Part shown: in pieces, positions 9,094 to 17,165 of the stretch
Layout: each line of letters starts with the position of its first letter
How positions within the stretch are numbered: position 1 is the stretch's first letter
Assembly: GCF_003313395.1 (NCBI RefSeq)
Contig: NZ_QNFZ01000257.1
Span: 16,364-80,363, forward strand
Length of the DNA: 64,000 nt
Direction of reading: 5' to 3'
DNA from: Nonomuraea lactucae
GTDB taxonomy: Bacteria; Actinomycetota; Actinomycetes; Streptosporangiales; Streptosporangiaceae
Translations under genes and position numbers: made by a program
Notes under the pieces: generated by a model
The model's input: the letters and a program-made list of their open reading frames with translations, nothing else
Told to the model about the DNA's origin: nothing
The model's database searches: none

Positions 9094-9860
9094 TGGTTGC
9101 GCCCCCCACTGAGGTCGACGACCTGCCCGGTCACGAAGCTGGCCTCGCTGGACAGAAGCCAGCCGGCCAGTGCGGCGAACTCCAGAGCCGTACCGGGACG
9201 ACCGAGTGGGACCTTGGCGAGGAGTGTGGCGAACCGAGCCTCATCAAGACCTGCCAGCATGGGCGTGTCCATCAGCGATGGAGCGATGGTGTTGACGGTG
9301 ACGGAGTCGTCCGCGCACTCCTTGGCGACGCTCTTGACGAGGGCGTTCAGACCGGCCTTCGAGGCGGAGTAGGCCGCTTGGCGCGGGTTCGCCGTGACCG
9401 CGCCGATCGATGACACCGCGACGATGCGACCGTACGAGGTCCGCCTCATCACCGGAACGAGCGCCCGCAGTCCGTAGAAGGCGCCGGTCAGGTTGACCTC
9501 GATCGTGTGCGCCCAGTCCGAGGCCGAGGTCTCCTGCGCCAGCGTCACGGGCCCGGCCACGCCGTGCGCAAAAAGCGCACCGTCAAGCCTGCCGTACTCG
9601 GCCATGATCTCGGCGACCAGCGACTGCCAGGCGCGGCGGTCCGTGACGTCCAACTCCCGACAGCGATCCGGCGAGCTGCCGTCACCCGTCGCCCCGACGT
9701 CCGTACAGACGACAGTGCCGCCCTCGGCCGAGATGCGGTCGCAGGTAGGTGCGCCGAGCCCACCCGATGCACCGGTCACCAACACGACCTGGCCCGCGAA
9801 CCGCCCTGCCCACGTCGCCTCATGGCGGCCTCGCGCCCAACGCTCACGAAGATCGTCCAT
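9090..9860 (-). CDS. SDR family oxidoreductase
   Basis: 256-aa classical short-chain dehydrogenase. The Rossmann motif GASGGLG is at residues 30-36, with catalytic Ser150/151, Tyr164 and Lys168 (YSASK). The C-terminal GQVVDLSGG is also typical. ATG 9860 gives the usual N-terminal length; an in-frame GTG three codons upstream is possible. It lies 16 bp downstream of the FAH gene and overlaps the ABC ATPase. Probably oxidises or reduces an alcohol/ketone in the pathway fed by the importer; substrate unknown. Confidence 0.87.
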   Translation of the reverse strand: MDDLRERWARGRHEATWAGRFAGQVVLVTGASGGLGAPTCDRISAEGGTVVCTDVGATGDGSSPDRCRELDVTDRRAWQSLVAEIMAEYGRLDGALFAHGVAGPVTLAQETSASDWAHTIEVNLTGAFYGLRALVPVMRRTSYGRIVAVSSIGAVTANPRQAAYSASKAGLNALVKSVAKECADDSVTVNTIAPSLMDTPMLAGLDEARFATLLAKVPLGRPGTALEFAALAGWLLSSEASFVTGQVVDLSGGRNQ

Positions 9861-9876
9861 CGTTGCCACGGTGTTC

Positions 9877-10764
9877 TCAGACCGAAAGGCGGGCGACCCC
9901 GCCCGGCGCTTGCGGCCGAAACTCGTCGGGTCCCACGATGGGCGTGCGCAGAACACCGATCGACTCGAACTCGACCTCGACGACATCTCCGGGACGGAGG
10001 AACTGGGGCGGTTTCATCGCCGCACCGACGCCATCCGACGTACCGGTCGCGATCACGTCTCCGGGCATCAGGGTCACGGTGTCACTGATATACGCGATCA
10101 CCCGGGCGATGCTGTGCACCATCTCCGCGGTGTTCGCCCGCTGCCGGAGCTCACCGTTCACACGCGTGCAGAACTCCAGGCTCGGCGAGTCGCCGATCTC
10201 GTCCGCGGTGACCACGACCGGGCCGATCGGCCCACTCCGGTCGGCGTTCTTCCCGAGCGTCCACTGGATGGTGTCCGCCTGCTTCTTGCGAGCGGACAGG
10301 TCGTTGAATCCCGTGTACCCGAGGACCGACGCCAACGCGTCTTCCTCCTTCGCACACCAGGTCTTCTTGCCGATCACGACGGCAAGTTCAGCTTCCCAGT
10401 CCAGTCCCTCCTCGTTGGGCGGGACCGGCACCGGGTCACCGTCCGCCACAAGGGTGCTGGGCCAGCGACCGAAGATCATCGGCACCTCCGGTGCGCCCAG
10501 ACCCGCCTCTTGCGCCTCCATCACGTGCAACGGGTAGTTGACTCCGACGCAGAAGATGCGGGCGGTACTCGGCACTGGTGGAACCTGGTGCAGATCGGCG
10601 AGCCGCAGACTCGACAACTCCACAGCGCGGGCAACCGCATCGGGGTCGAGGTAGGAATCAGGATCGGCGAAGAAGTCGTCGATCGGAGCGAGATCCCTCA
10701 CTTGGGTTCCGACGACTTGCCCGATCCGGGCTCCTGCGGGCGCGTCGAACGCGATCAGCTTCAC
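9877..10764 (-). CDS. Fumarylacetoacetate hydrolase family enzyme
   Basis: 295-aa FAH-fold enzyme; the family hydrolyses C-C bonds of acylpyruvates or hydrates/decarboxylates 2-oxo-enoic acids using Mg or Ca. The metal-site segment DWEAELAVVIG, the GFNDLSARKKQ region and the C-terminal TGTSDGVGAA loop are all present. A short N-terminal domain of about 65 residues precedes the catalytic barrel. It follows the second MBL hydrolase by an 89-bp gap in the same direction. It is a distant relative of the FAH protein at 38337-39185. A carbon-carbon cleavage or hydratase step after ring opening is likely (inference). Confidence 0.87.
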   Translation of the reverse strand: MKLIAFDAPAGARIGQVVGTQVRDLAPIDDFFADPDSYLDPDAVARAVELSSLRLADLHQVPPVPSTARIFCVGVNYPLHVMEAQEAGLGAPEVPMIFGRWPSTLVADGDPVPVPPNEEGLDWEAELAVVIGKKTWCAKEEDALASVLGYTGFNDLSARKKQADTIQWTLGKNADRSGPIGPVVVTADEIGDSPSLEFCTRVNGELRQRANTAEMVHSIARVIAYISDTVTLMPGDVIATGTSDGVGAAMKPPQFLRPGDVVEVEFESIGVLRTPIVGPDEFRPQAPGGVARLSV

Positions 10765-10853
10765 GAGTGCCTACTTTCCGGATATGACGGGACTGGGGAT
10801 CCGGTGGGAGCCGGACGGTTTGGAGGAGCCGGACGGTCGGAGGAGCCGGACTC

Positions 10854-11765
10854 TCAGCCAGGCGTGGGGAGCAACTTGTAGGTGGAGCCGTCGCGAGCGA
10901 TGTAGCCGGCAGCAGGCGCGCCGAAGTGCGTGCCGATCACGAGCGTGGGCGTGTCCGCGAAGCGTTCGACGAAGTCCTTGCGGGTGAGGGCGGCCACCTC
11001 GGGGTCGGTATCCATCTCCGCGGACCAGTCAGGTCGGGCGATCTGCACCTGGGTGTGAAGTAGATCGCCCGTGATCACCGCGCTCTCGCCCGCGTCCTCG
11101 ATGAGCACCGCGACATGGCCGGGAGTGTGACCGGCGGTGCTGATGAGCGTGACCCCTGGGACGACCTCCTGCCCCGGCTCAACCCAGGTGATCAGTCCCG
11201 CCTGCTCGATCGGGGCGAGCGAGTCCTCGAACACGGCGACCGCGTCGACGAGGCTGTAGCCGAATTCGGAGTACGCGCCGGGGGCGAGTGGGTCCAGCGC
11301 GAACGCCTTCCAGTGTTCGTACTCCTCACGCACGAAGCAGTACCTGGCATTTGGAAAGGTCGGCTGCCACCGACCGTCCTCGAGCATGGTGTTCCAGCCC
11401 ACGTGGTCCATGTGCAGGTGCGTGAAGATGACGCCGTCAACCTGATCGCGGGGACACAGCTTCTCGAAGCGCTCCAGGAAATCGGTGTCGAGGCGGTCGA
11501 ATCCCGGTGCCATTCGCTTCTTCCCGTTGCCGACACCCGTGTCGATCACGAGCTTGTGGGTCGGCGTCTCCAGCAGGAACGAGTTGACGAGAGTGTTCAT
11601 CTCGCCGTCCCTCAGATAGGTCGGGGTCAGCCAGTCGACGGCCTCGATCTCTCCGAGAGTTGCTGCCGGCAAGACGTCCAGAAGGAACTCGAGCGGGGTC
11701 CAGCCCGAAGTCTCCTCAATCTTCGTGAGGCGGAACTCGCCCACCTTCCACCGTTCGATGGTCAC
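10854..11765 (-). CDS. MBL-fold metallo-hydrolase (lactonase-like), copy 2
   Basis: 303-aa paralogue of the protein at 3113-4027, collinear over its full length and about 70% identical by eye, with the same zinc motif THLHMDHVGW, GHTPGH and GTHFG. The start is GTG 11765, chosen because AGAGGAG lies directly upstream and the product then begins like its paralogue (TIERWKVG). It is the first gene of the long leftward operon (MBL, FAH, SDR, ABC ATPase, binding protein, permease, SnoaL-like) and has a palindrome 101 bp upstream. Two copies under the same operator suggest two lactone or thioester substrates, or a recent duplication. Confidence 0.85.
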   Translation of the reverse strand: MTIERWKVGEFRLTKIEETSGWTPLEFLLDVLPAATLGEIEAVDWLTPTYLRDGEMNTLVNSFLLETPTHKLVIDTGVGNGKKRMAPGFDRLDTDFLERFEKLCPRDQVDGVIFTHLHMDHVGWNTMLEDGRWQPTFPNARYCFVREEYEHWKAFALDPLAPGAYSEFGYSLVDAVAVFEDSLAPIEQAGLITWVEPGQEVVPGVTLISTAGHTPGHVAVLIEDAGESAVITGDLLHTQVQIARPDWSAEMDTDPEVAALTRKDFVERFADTPTLVIGTHFGAPAAGYIARDGSTYKLLPTPG

Positions 11766-11866
11766 GACGCTCCTCTGTGATTGGTCCGGCCGTTTCGAGC
11801 CCAACGCCGGAGGCTCGTGGGCCGGCTCTCAAACGCCGACCCGATCGTAGATCGATCATTAGAAGA

Positions 11867-11878
11867 ATAATCGATTAT
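11867..11878. promoter_or_regulatory. Operator-like palindrome ATAATCGATTAT (site 3 of 3)
   Basis: Third copy of the perfect 12-bp palindrome (13/14 match to site 1), 101 bp upstream of the first gene of the leftward importer operon. A related shorter element, ATCGAT, lies at 11851-11856. Confidence 0.72.
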
Positions 11879-11944
11879 CATGGCGATTACAACCCTGGCC
11901 CGCTGCGCATGCCCCGGCGGCGACCGCCCGCGCAGCCCGACCGG

Positions 11945-12030
11945 ACCGGCGTGGCCGCCGGCGGGTATCGGAGAACACCGTCGCAGCGCGGATGGCCGAG
12001 CTCGGCCTGGCCGCCCGGGTGCCCAAATAG
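11945..12030 (+). pseudogene. IS3-family transposase fragment
   Basis: A short open frame ending at TAG 12028-12030 reads RRRVSENTVAARMAELGLAA..., which matches the conserved region of IS3-type OrfB transposases that follows the helix-turn-helix (RVSxNTVAxLMxxxGL). Nothing else of the element is recognisable around it. It marks an old insertion at the edge of the catabolic regulon. Confidence 0.5.
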
Positions 12031-12076
12031 GGCCCCCAGGGAGAAACAGGGTGCGGGTATGCGGCGCGAGTGGGAG

Positions 12077-12251
12077 TTAGAGGACCCTGATTTGAGGCGC
12101 CCAGTCCTCTTCGGTGCTCTTCAGGAACGGCAGGGCCGCATCGACCTTCACCTGGCCCGCCACGTAGTCCACCGCGGCCTTCGGCACGTCCTCACGGCGC
12201 GGGGTGAATTGATCTGGGGAATCCTGCTCGGCGACTGCAACTCTGAGGCAC
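12077..12251 (-). pseudogene. Orphan C-terminal reading frame of unknown family
   Basis: Between the IS3 relic and the LuxR-type gene a leftward frame ending at TAA 12077-12079 reads ...REDVPKAAVDYVAGQVKVDA...STEEDWAPQIRVL. It looks like the tail of a real soluble protein (balanced composition), but no start codon or body exists upstream, because the LuxR gene ends at 12252 in another frame. Probably the stump of a gene cut by insertion or deletion. I cannot name the family. Confidence 0.3.
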
Positions 12252-15085
12252 TCATGGGTGTCGGGGCGGGGTCATCGGGGCGAAGCCAAGCTCGGCCACC
12301 GCGGCCGTGCCGTGGGCGGCATGGTCGCCGCCGGCGAGCATCCGGGTCCGCGCTGACTGATAGCGGCATCCGGCGGTGTCAAACGCGTTTACCGTGGCGA
12401 GCAACCGCTCCTGGTCATTGTCGAGCAGCGCTTGGGCCCGCTCCACCATGGCAGTGGCGACCGGGTTGCCGGCCACGACGGTGCGAGCCTCGGCCAGGCG
12501 GTCGCCTGCATCGGAGCTCCCGGCGAGCACGGCGGCTTCGGCGCGCAGCGCCACATACCAGTGAAGCCAGATCCAGGTGACCCATTGCCACACCTCGCCG
12601 GGCTCGGGCGCCAGCCGCTCCAGCGCCTGTGGTGCCTGCCCGCGGTGGAGCAGGAGCATCGCGTCGAAGACCGCCCCGTAGCCGTGAGTGTTCGCAGGTG
12701 AGGGGTCGAGCTGTTTCAGCACCGCGCTCCATTCGCGCCAGGCATCCTGGTCGTCGCGTAGGCCGTGGATCGTCGCCACTGCGGCCGCCGGCGGACCCAG
12801 AGTGGACCTGGCGGGGCCGCCGGCCCGGTGCCACGCGTCGAGGAACCGAACGCTGCCGGTGAGTACCTCTTCCACGTTGCCCGCCAACGTGTCGGCCACA
12901 AGGAGCCAGCCCACGGCACGATGGGCGACCTCCGCCAGCAGCGGATGATCCGCGAGTTGCCGTGCCCACCGGCGGGCGCCCGGCAGGTCCCCCACGCCGA
13001 GGCTGGCCTCGGTGGCCTCAACAAGCGCCTCGATCAGCTCGTGGGTACCGGCCGGGGTGCCTGGTGTGGACGAGAGCAGCGTGATCCGGCGCCGCGCCGT
13101 GCCGGCGGCGGCGAACGTGTCACCGGCCCAGCTCAGGGCGCCGGTGAGCGTATCGAGCGCGGCGGACTCGGCGAGCGGGTCACACGTGCGGTGAGCGAGT
13201 TCGACCGCTCGTTCGGCGCGCGCGAGCGTCACCGGGACCGCGTTGTCGTCCAGGTCGTCCGGGGCGTCCAGGCCCTGTGCGGCACCGATCGCGTCGCTGA
13301 GCGCCCTCCCGGCCTCGGCCAGCGCCACCGCGGCCTGGGCGGCCGGGTCGTCGCCGGCCAGCTCCCGCGCCTGCGTGATGAGCGCGATCGCCTCTTCCAG
13401 CGGCAGCTTCCGTACGAACTTGCTGGAGAACCGGTAGGTGTTGGCGGCGGCGGTCGCGAGGTCACAGGCGGCGCCGGCGGTGTCACCTGACTGGCGGGCG
13501 GCAGCGGCGGCCGCACGGTGCAGGCGGTCCATGTCATCACCGTGCATCCGGCAGCCGGCCACCGCCGCGGCCTGCCGGAGCATAGACGCGGAGGCTGCAG
13601 GCTCGGTCGCAAGCGCGGCGGCCGCTCATAGCGCCCCTGGGACTCGCCGATCAGGTGACGGGTGAAGGTGAGCTCCGCCAGGGAACGAGCGAGGCGGTAC
13701 GCGTCCGCGCGCTGCTCCGGCCGGTCGACCGCCCACGCCAGGGCCGCGCGGAGGTCATCAGCCACCGCGTCGAACCGGGCCCGCCAGTTCGCCCGTGCCA
13801 CCGCCAGCTCGGCGGCCTTGGCCAGGCACCAGCGAACGTGGCGGAATCGAGCGTCGATCAGCTCACCGGCCTCGGCGAGCCGGTCCATGCCGTACTGGCG
13901 GATGGTCTCCAACGCCCGGTACTCCGTACCGCCCGGGGACGCCGACACCACCAGCAGGCTCTGTTCAGCGAGCCGGGCCAGCCCGTCGGCGACCACGCTT
14001 TCCTCGGATCCGGCCACCTCCGCCGCCGCGGCGGTGGTGAACGGCGCCACGAACACCGACACCTGGCGCAGCAGCGCCCGGTCGGCCGGCTTCAGCAGGG
14101 CATGGCTCCAGTCCAGCGCCCCCCGCACCGAACGATGCCGCTCATCGGCACGGGAGCCGCCGGTGAGCATCCGCAGCGGGTGGGACAGGGCGGCGGTGAT
14201 GCCGTCCAGCCCGAGCGTGGGGTACCGGGCGGCGGCCAGCTCGATCGCGAGCGCCATCCCATCCAGCCGCTCACAGATCGAGGCGATCTGGTCGCGCAGT
14301 GGCGGATCCAGCGGCCGGCCGACCGCCGCCGCCCGCTCCATGAACAACGCGACCGCGTCCGAGTCACCATCGACGGCCAGCGACAGCGGCGGAACCTGAT
14401 AGACCCGTTCGAACGGCACCATCAGCCGGGCCCGGCTGGTCGCCAGCACCGTCACTCGGGGGCACGCCGCCAGCAGCCGCTCGAGAAACAGCGCCACTCC
14501 GTCCACCACTTGCTCGCAGTTGTCCAGCACCAGCAGCGCATGACGGTCGGCTAGCGCGGCGACCACGGACTCGGTCATGTCGCGGCCGGGTTGCTCACCG
14601 AGGCCGAGCGCCCCGGCGACCGCAGTGGCGATCAGCTCCGGATCGGTGACCGGGACCAGGTCGACGAACCACACCCCGTCGGAGTACTCGCCGGCTGCTT
14701 CCGCGGCCACCGCCAACGCGAGCCGGGTCTTGCCCACTCCGCCGGGACCGACCGCGGTCACCTGACGGTGTGCGTTGATCATCTCGGTCAGCTCGGCCCG
14801 CTCGTTCACCCGGCCGATGAACGACGTCAGCGGGGCCGGCAGAACCGCTGCCGGGCGAGAAGGGCCGGCGCCGGCCGGCTCGGACGCATGCTGGGCGAGC
14901 GCCCGCCGATCCGGCATCTCGAGCTTGCGCAGCAGCGAGGAGACGTGACTCTCCACGGTACGGACCGAGATGCACAGCCGTGCCGCGATCTCGGCGTTGC
15001 TGAGGTGCGCCCCGATCAGCTCCAATACCTCGGCCTCCCGAGGTGAAATGTCCACCGTCGATACCACTTGCCTAGTTTGCCGCAT
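12252..15085 (-). pseudogene. LuxR/NB-ARC ATPase regulator split by a frameshift
   Basis: Large signal-transduction ATPase regulator of about 944 codons. From ATG 15085 the product starts with a LuxR helix-turn-helix (SPREAEVLELIGAHLSNAEIA, TVESHVSSLLRKL), then an NB-ARC-like ATPase with P-loop GPGGVGKTRLA and LLVLDNCEQ, then helical repeats. The frame is lost near 13620-13630: after ...GESQGRYE the reading must shift by one base to continue as AAALATEPAASASMLRQAA, after which the second frame runs open to 12252. A one-base deletion or a sequencing error explains it. The second half keeps normal codon use, so any inactivation would be recent. Target genes unknown. Confidence 0.75.
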
Positions 15086-15105
15086 CCCCCAGCGTCCACT
15101 GCGCG

Positions 15106-15140
15106 CGATCCGTGCTGTCGATCCGTGCTGTCGATCCGTG
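15106..15140. repeat. Tandem 13-bp repeat CGATCCGTGCTGT, 2.7 copies
   Basis: Copies at 15106-15118 and 15119-15131 plus nine bases at 15132-15140, just upstream of the start of the LuxR/ATPase regulator and of the divergent VOC gene. Could be a regulator-binding array or replication slippage. Confidence 0.6.
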
Positions 15141-15242
15141 GGCGTCTCCGTGGTCGCCACGGATGTGGATCGGCCAGGCCGGAAGCCAAGCTTTGACCAC
15201 GCCAACGGCGGGTCGATGTGACCCACAACTAAAGGAGCGACC

Positions 15243-15599
15243 ATGACCAGCTCTTCCACCCAGGGCATCAAGACCGTGCTGCACCCCGTGTCCGACCTGG
15301 GGAAGGCCAAGGCGGTGTACGCGGCCCTGCTCGGCATCCCGCCGCAGACCGACTCGCCCTACTACGTCGGCTTCGAGGCCGAAGGCCAGCACATCGGACT
15401 GGTGCTGGGCGGTGGACCGCAGGGCATGACCTCGGCGGTGGCCTACTGGCACGTACCGGACATCGAGGAGAAGCTGGCCGAGATGACCGCCGCGGGGGCC
15501 ACCCTGAAGGAGGCCGCGCACGAGGTCGGCGGCGGCCGCCTCGTGGCCACGGTCACCGACCCCGACGGCAACGTCCTCGGGCTGATCCAGGACCGGTGA
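15243..15599 (+). CDS. VOC family protein (glyoxalase/bleomycin-resistance fold)
   Basis: 118-aa single-domain VOC protein. It has the usual N-terminal LHPVSDLGKAKAVYAALLG strand-helix and the C-terminal VTDPDGNVLGLIQ strand that carries the metal or ligand position. ATG 15243 is supported by AAAGGAG 6 nt upstream. It is transcribed away from the frameshifted LuxR-type gene and followed by another VOC gene and a DUF1801 gene, a grouping common in actinomycetes. VOC proteins of this size act as small-molecule binding or detoxifying dimers; the ligand is unknown. Confidence 0.82.
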   Translation: MTSSSTQGIKTVLHPVSDLGKAKAVYAALLGIPPQTDSPYYVGFEAEGQHIGLVLGGGPQGMTSAVAYWHVPDIEEKLAEMTAAGATLKEAAHEVGGGRLVATVTDPDGNVLGLIQDR

Positions 15600-15681
15600 G
15601 CGCCGCCCCGCCCCTGTCATGACCGCCGCCGTTGCGGCCCGCCGACAAGACGACAAACCTACCCCACTCAAAGGACCTGCC

Positions 15682-16293
15682 ATGAACTCCTTCGCATCCG
15701 TCACCCTGGAAGTTCCCGACCCCGCGACCGCGGACGCCTTCTACCAAGCCTTCGGATTGGGCTCGTACGTGAACGTACGCGCCTCGGATACGCCGACGAC
15801 CGGCTTCCGCGGGTTCGCGCTGTCCCTCGTGGTGTCCCAGCCGGGCAACGCCGACGCCCTCATCGACGCCGCCCTCGATGCCGGCGCCACGACGTTGAAG
15901 CCGGCCACAAAGGGGTTCTGGGGCTACGGCGGCATCGTACGCGCCCCGGACGGGACGATCTGCAAGATCGCGACCTCGAAGAAGAAGGACACCGGCCCTG
16001 CCGCCCGGCAGATCGACCAGGTCGCGCTCCTGCTGGGAGTGGCGGACGTCAAGGCCAGCAAGCGGTTCTACGTCGACCGTGGCCTGGCCGTGGCCAAGAG
16101 CTTCGGCGGCAAGTACGTCGAGTTCGACACCCCGTCGTCGGCCGTCACGCTGGCGCTCTACCCGCGTCGCGCCCTCGCCAAGGACACCGGTGTCTCCCAG
16201 GAGGGCACCGGATCGCACCGGATCGTGATCGGCGGCGATGCCGGGCCCTTCATCGACCCGGACGGGTTCGTCTGGGAGGCCGCGTCCGTCTGA
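15682..16293 (+). CDS. VOC family protein (two-repeat glyoxalase-like)
   Basis: 203-aa protein with two VOC-like halves: residues 1-105, starting SVTLEVPDPATADAFYQAFGL, and residues 110-203, starting QVALLLGVADVKASKRFYV and ending FIDPDGFVWEAASV. ATG 15682 follows an AAAGGACC site; the longer in-frame extension to 15619 has none. It lies 82 bp after the first VOC gene and is probably co-transcribed. The metal-binding residues are not obvious, so it may be a binding protein rather than an enzyme. Confidence 0.75.
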   Translation: MNSFASVTLEVPDPATADAFYQAFGLGSYVNVRASDTPTTGFRGFALSLVVSQPGNADALIDAALDAGATTLKPATKGFWGYGGIVRAPDGTICKIATSKKKDTGPAARQIDQVALLLGVADVKASKRFYVDRGLAVAKSFGGKYVEFDTPSSAVTLALYPRRALAKDTGVSQEGTGSHRIVIGGDAGPFIDPDGFVWEAASV

Positions 16294-16546
16294 GGCAGGC
16301 GGCGGGGCGACCTCGACGGAATCACCACGCAGGCACAGGCCGGTGGTGCCGAGGTCATCCAGGCAGACCGGCAGCGAACTGCCCCACCGCGAGCTGATCC
16401 GCGATGGCAGCTGGTTGGTCTGACGCCTCTGCCGGACGCGCCGCCTGGTCGCGGCTCCACGGTCCGGTGGCACCGGCCCGAAACAGAGGACCATGAGGTC
16501 CTTCTCAGGACTCCGAAAGACAAGATCCTCAAGGAGGAAATCTGCC

Positions 16547-17017
16547 ATGAGCAGCCCCAAGAGCAGCACGTACGAGGGATTCACGGCCGAGGAACGAGCC
16601 GCGATGAAGGAGCACGCCCAAGACCAGAAGAAGGCAGCACGCCGTAGCTCACGTGCGGACAAGGCGGCGCAGGACCAGAGGGACGTACTCGCGAAGATCG
16701 CCGGGATGCAGGAATCGGACCGGATCCTGGCCGAGCGCGTTCACGCCATCATCACAGCCAGCGCCCCGGTCCTGGCGCCGAAGCTCTGGTACGGGATGCC
16801 TGCCTACGCGCTGGACGGCAAACTCGTCTGCCACTTCCAGCCCGCGGCGAAGTTCAAGACGCGCTACGCGACGCTCGGGTTCAGCGACCATGCAAACCTG
16901 GACGACGGCACGATGTGGGCGACCGCTTTCGCCCTGACCGAGATGACCGCCGAGGTGGAGGCCCGGATCAATGCACTGGTCAAGCAGGCAGTGAGTTGGG
17001 ACGCGCCCAGCAGCTAG
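16547..17017 (+). CDS. DUF1801 (YdhG-like) domain protein
   Basis: 156-aa protein. After a charged, lysine-rich N-terminal helix (residues 10-50) comes the DUF1801 core with LWYGMPAYALDGKLVCHFQ and a final helix EARINALVKQAV. ATG 16547 has a strong AAGGAGG 10 nt upstream. Members of this fold occur as iron-chaperone-like (frataxin-like) proteins and uncharacterised stress proteins; no function can be given. The 253 bp before it hold no gene that I can support. Confidence 0.75.
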   Translation: MSSPKSSTYEGFTAEERAAMKEHAQDQKKAARRSSRADKAAQDQRDVLAKIAGMQESDRILAERVHAIITASAPVLAPKLWYGMPAYALDGKLVCHFQPAAKFKTRYATLGFSDHANLDDGTMWATAFALTEMTAEVEARINALVKQAVSWDAPSS

Positions 17018-17165
17018 ATTTCGTCCGCGCCGCATGTCGCACCTTCCATCCGAGCCGGCGGTCACATCCTCAGCGCCGCCGACCCCCTGCCCACCGACCA
17101 CCGCGACGTCCCCAACCAGATCCACGGCCAGGAAGGTGCGCACCAGGTTGGACCGCCCATGAGTC

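Noticed and set aside
11777-12580. 267-codon rightward open frame over the IS3 relic
   Set aside because: It is a different frame from the IS3 fragment, overlaps the LuxR-type gene antisense, and shows only Arg/Pro-rich sequence.
16294-16546. Possible gene fragment between the VOC and DUF1801 genes
   Set aside because: Frames such as EDHEVLLRTPKDK look protein-like but are short, lack a start and match no family I know.
17018-17165. Leftward frame reading THGRSNLVRTFLAVDLVGDV
   Set aside because: Short, Val/Gly-rich, no start or ribosome site; not enough to call a gene or relic.
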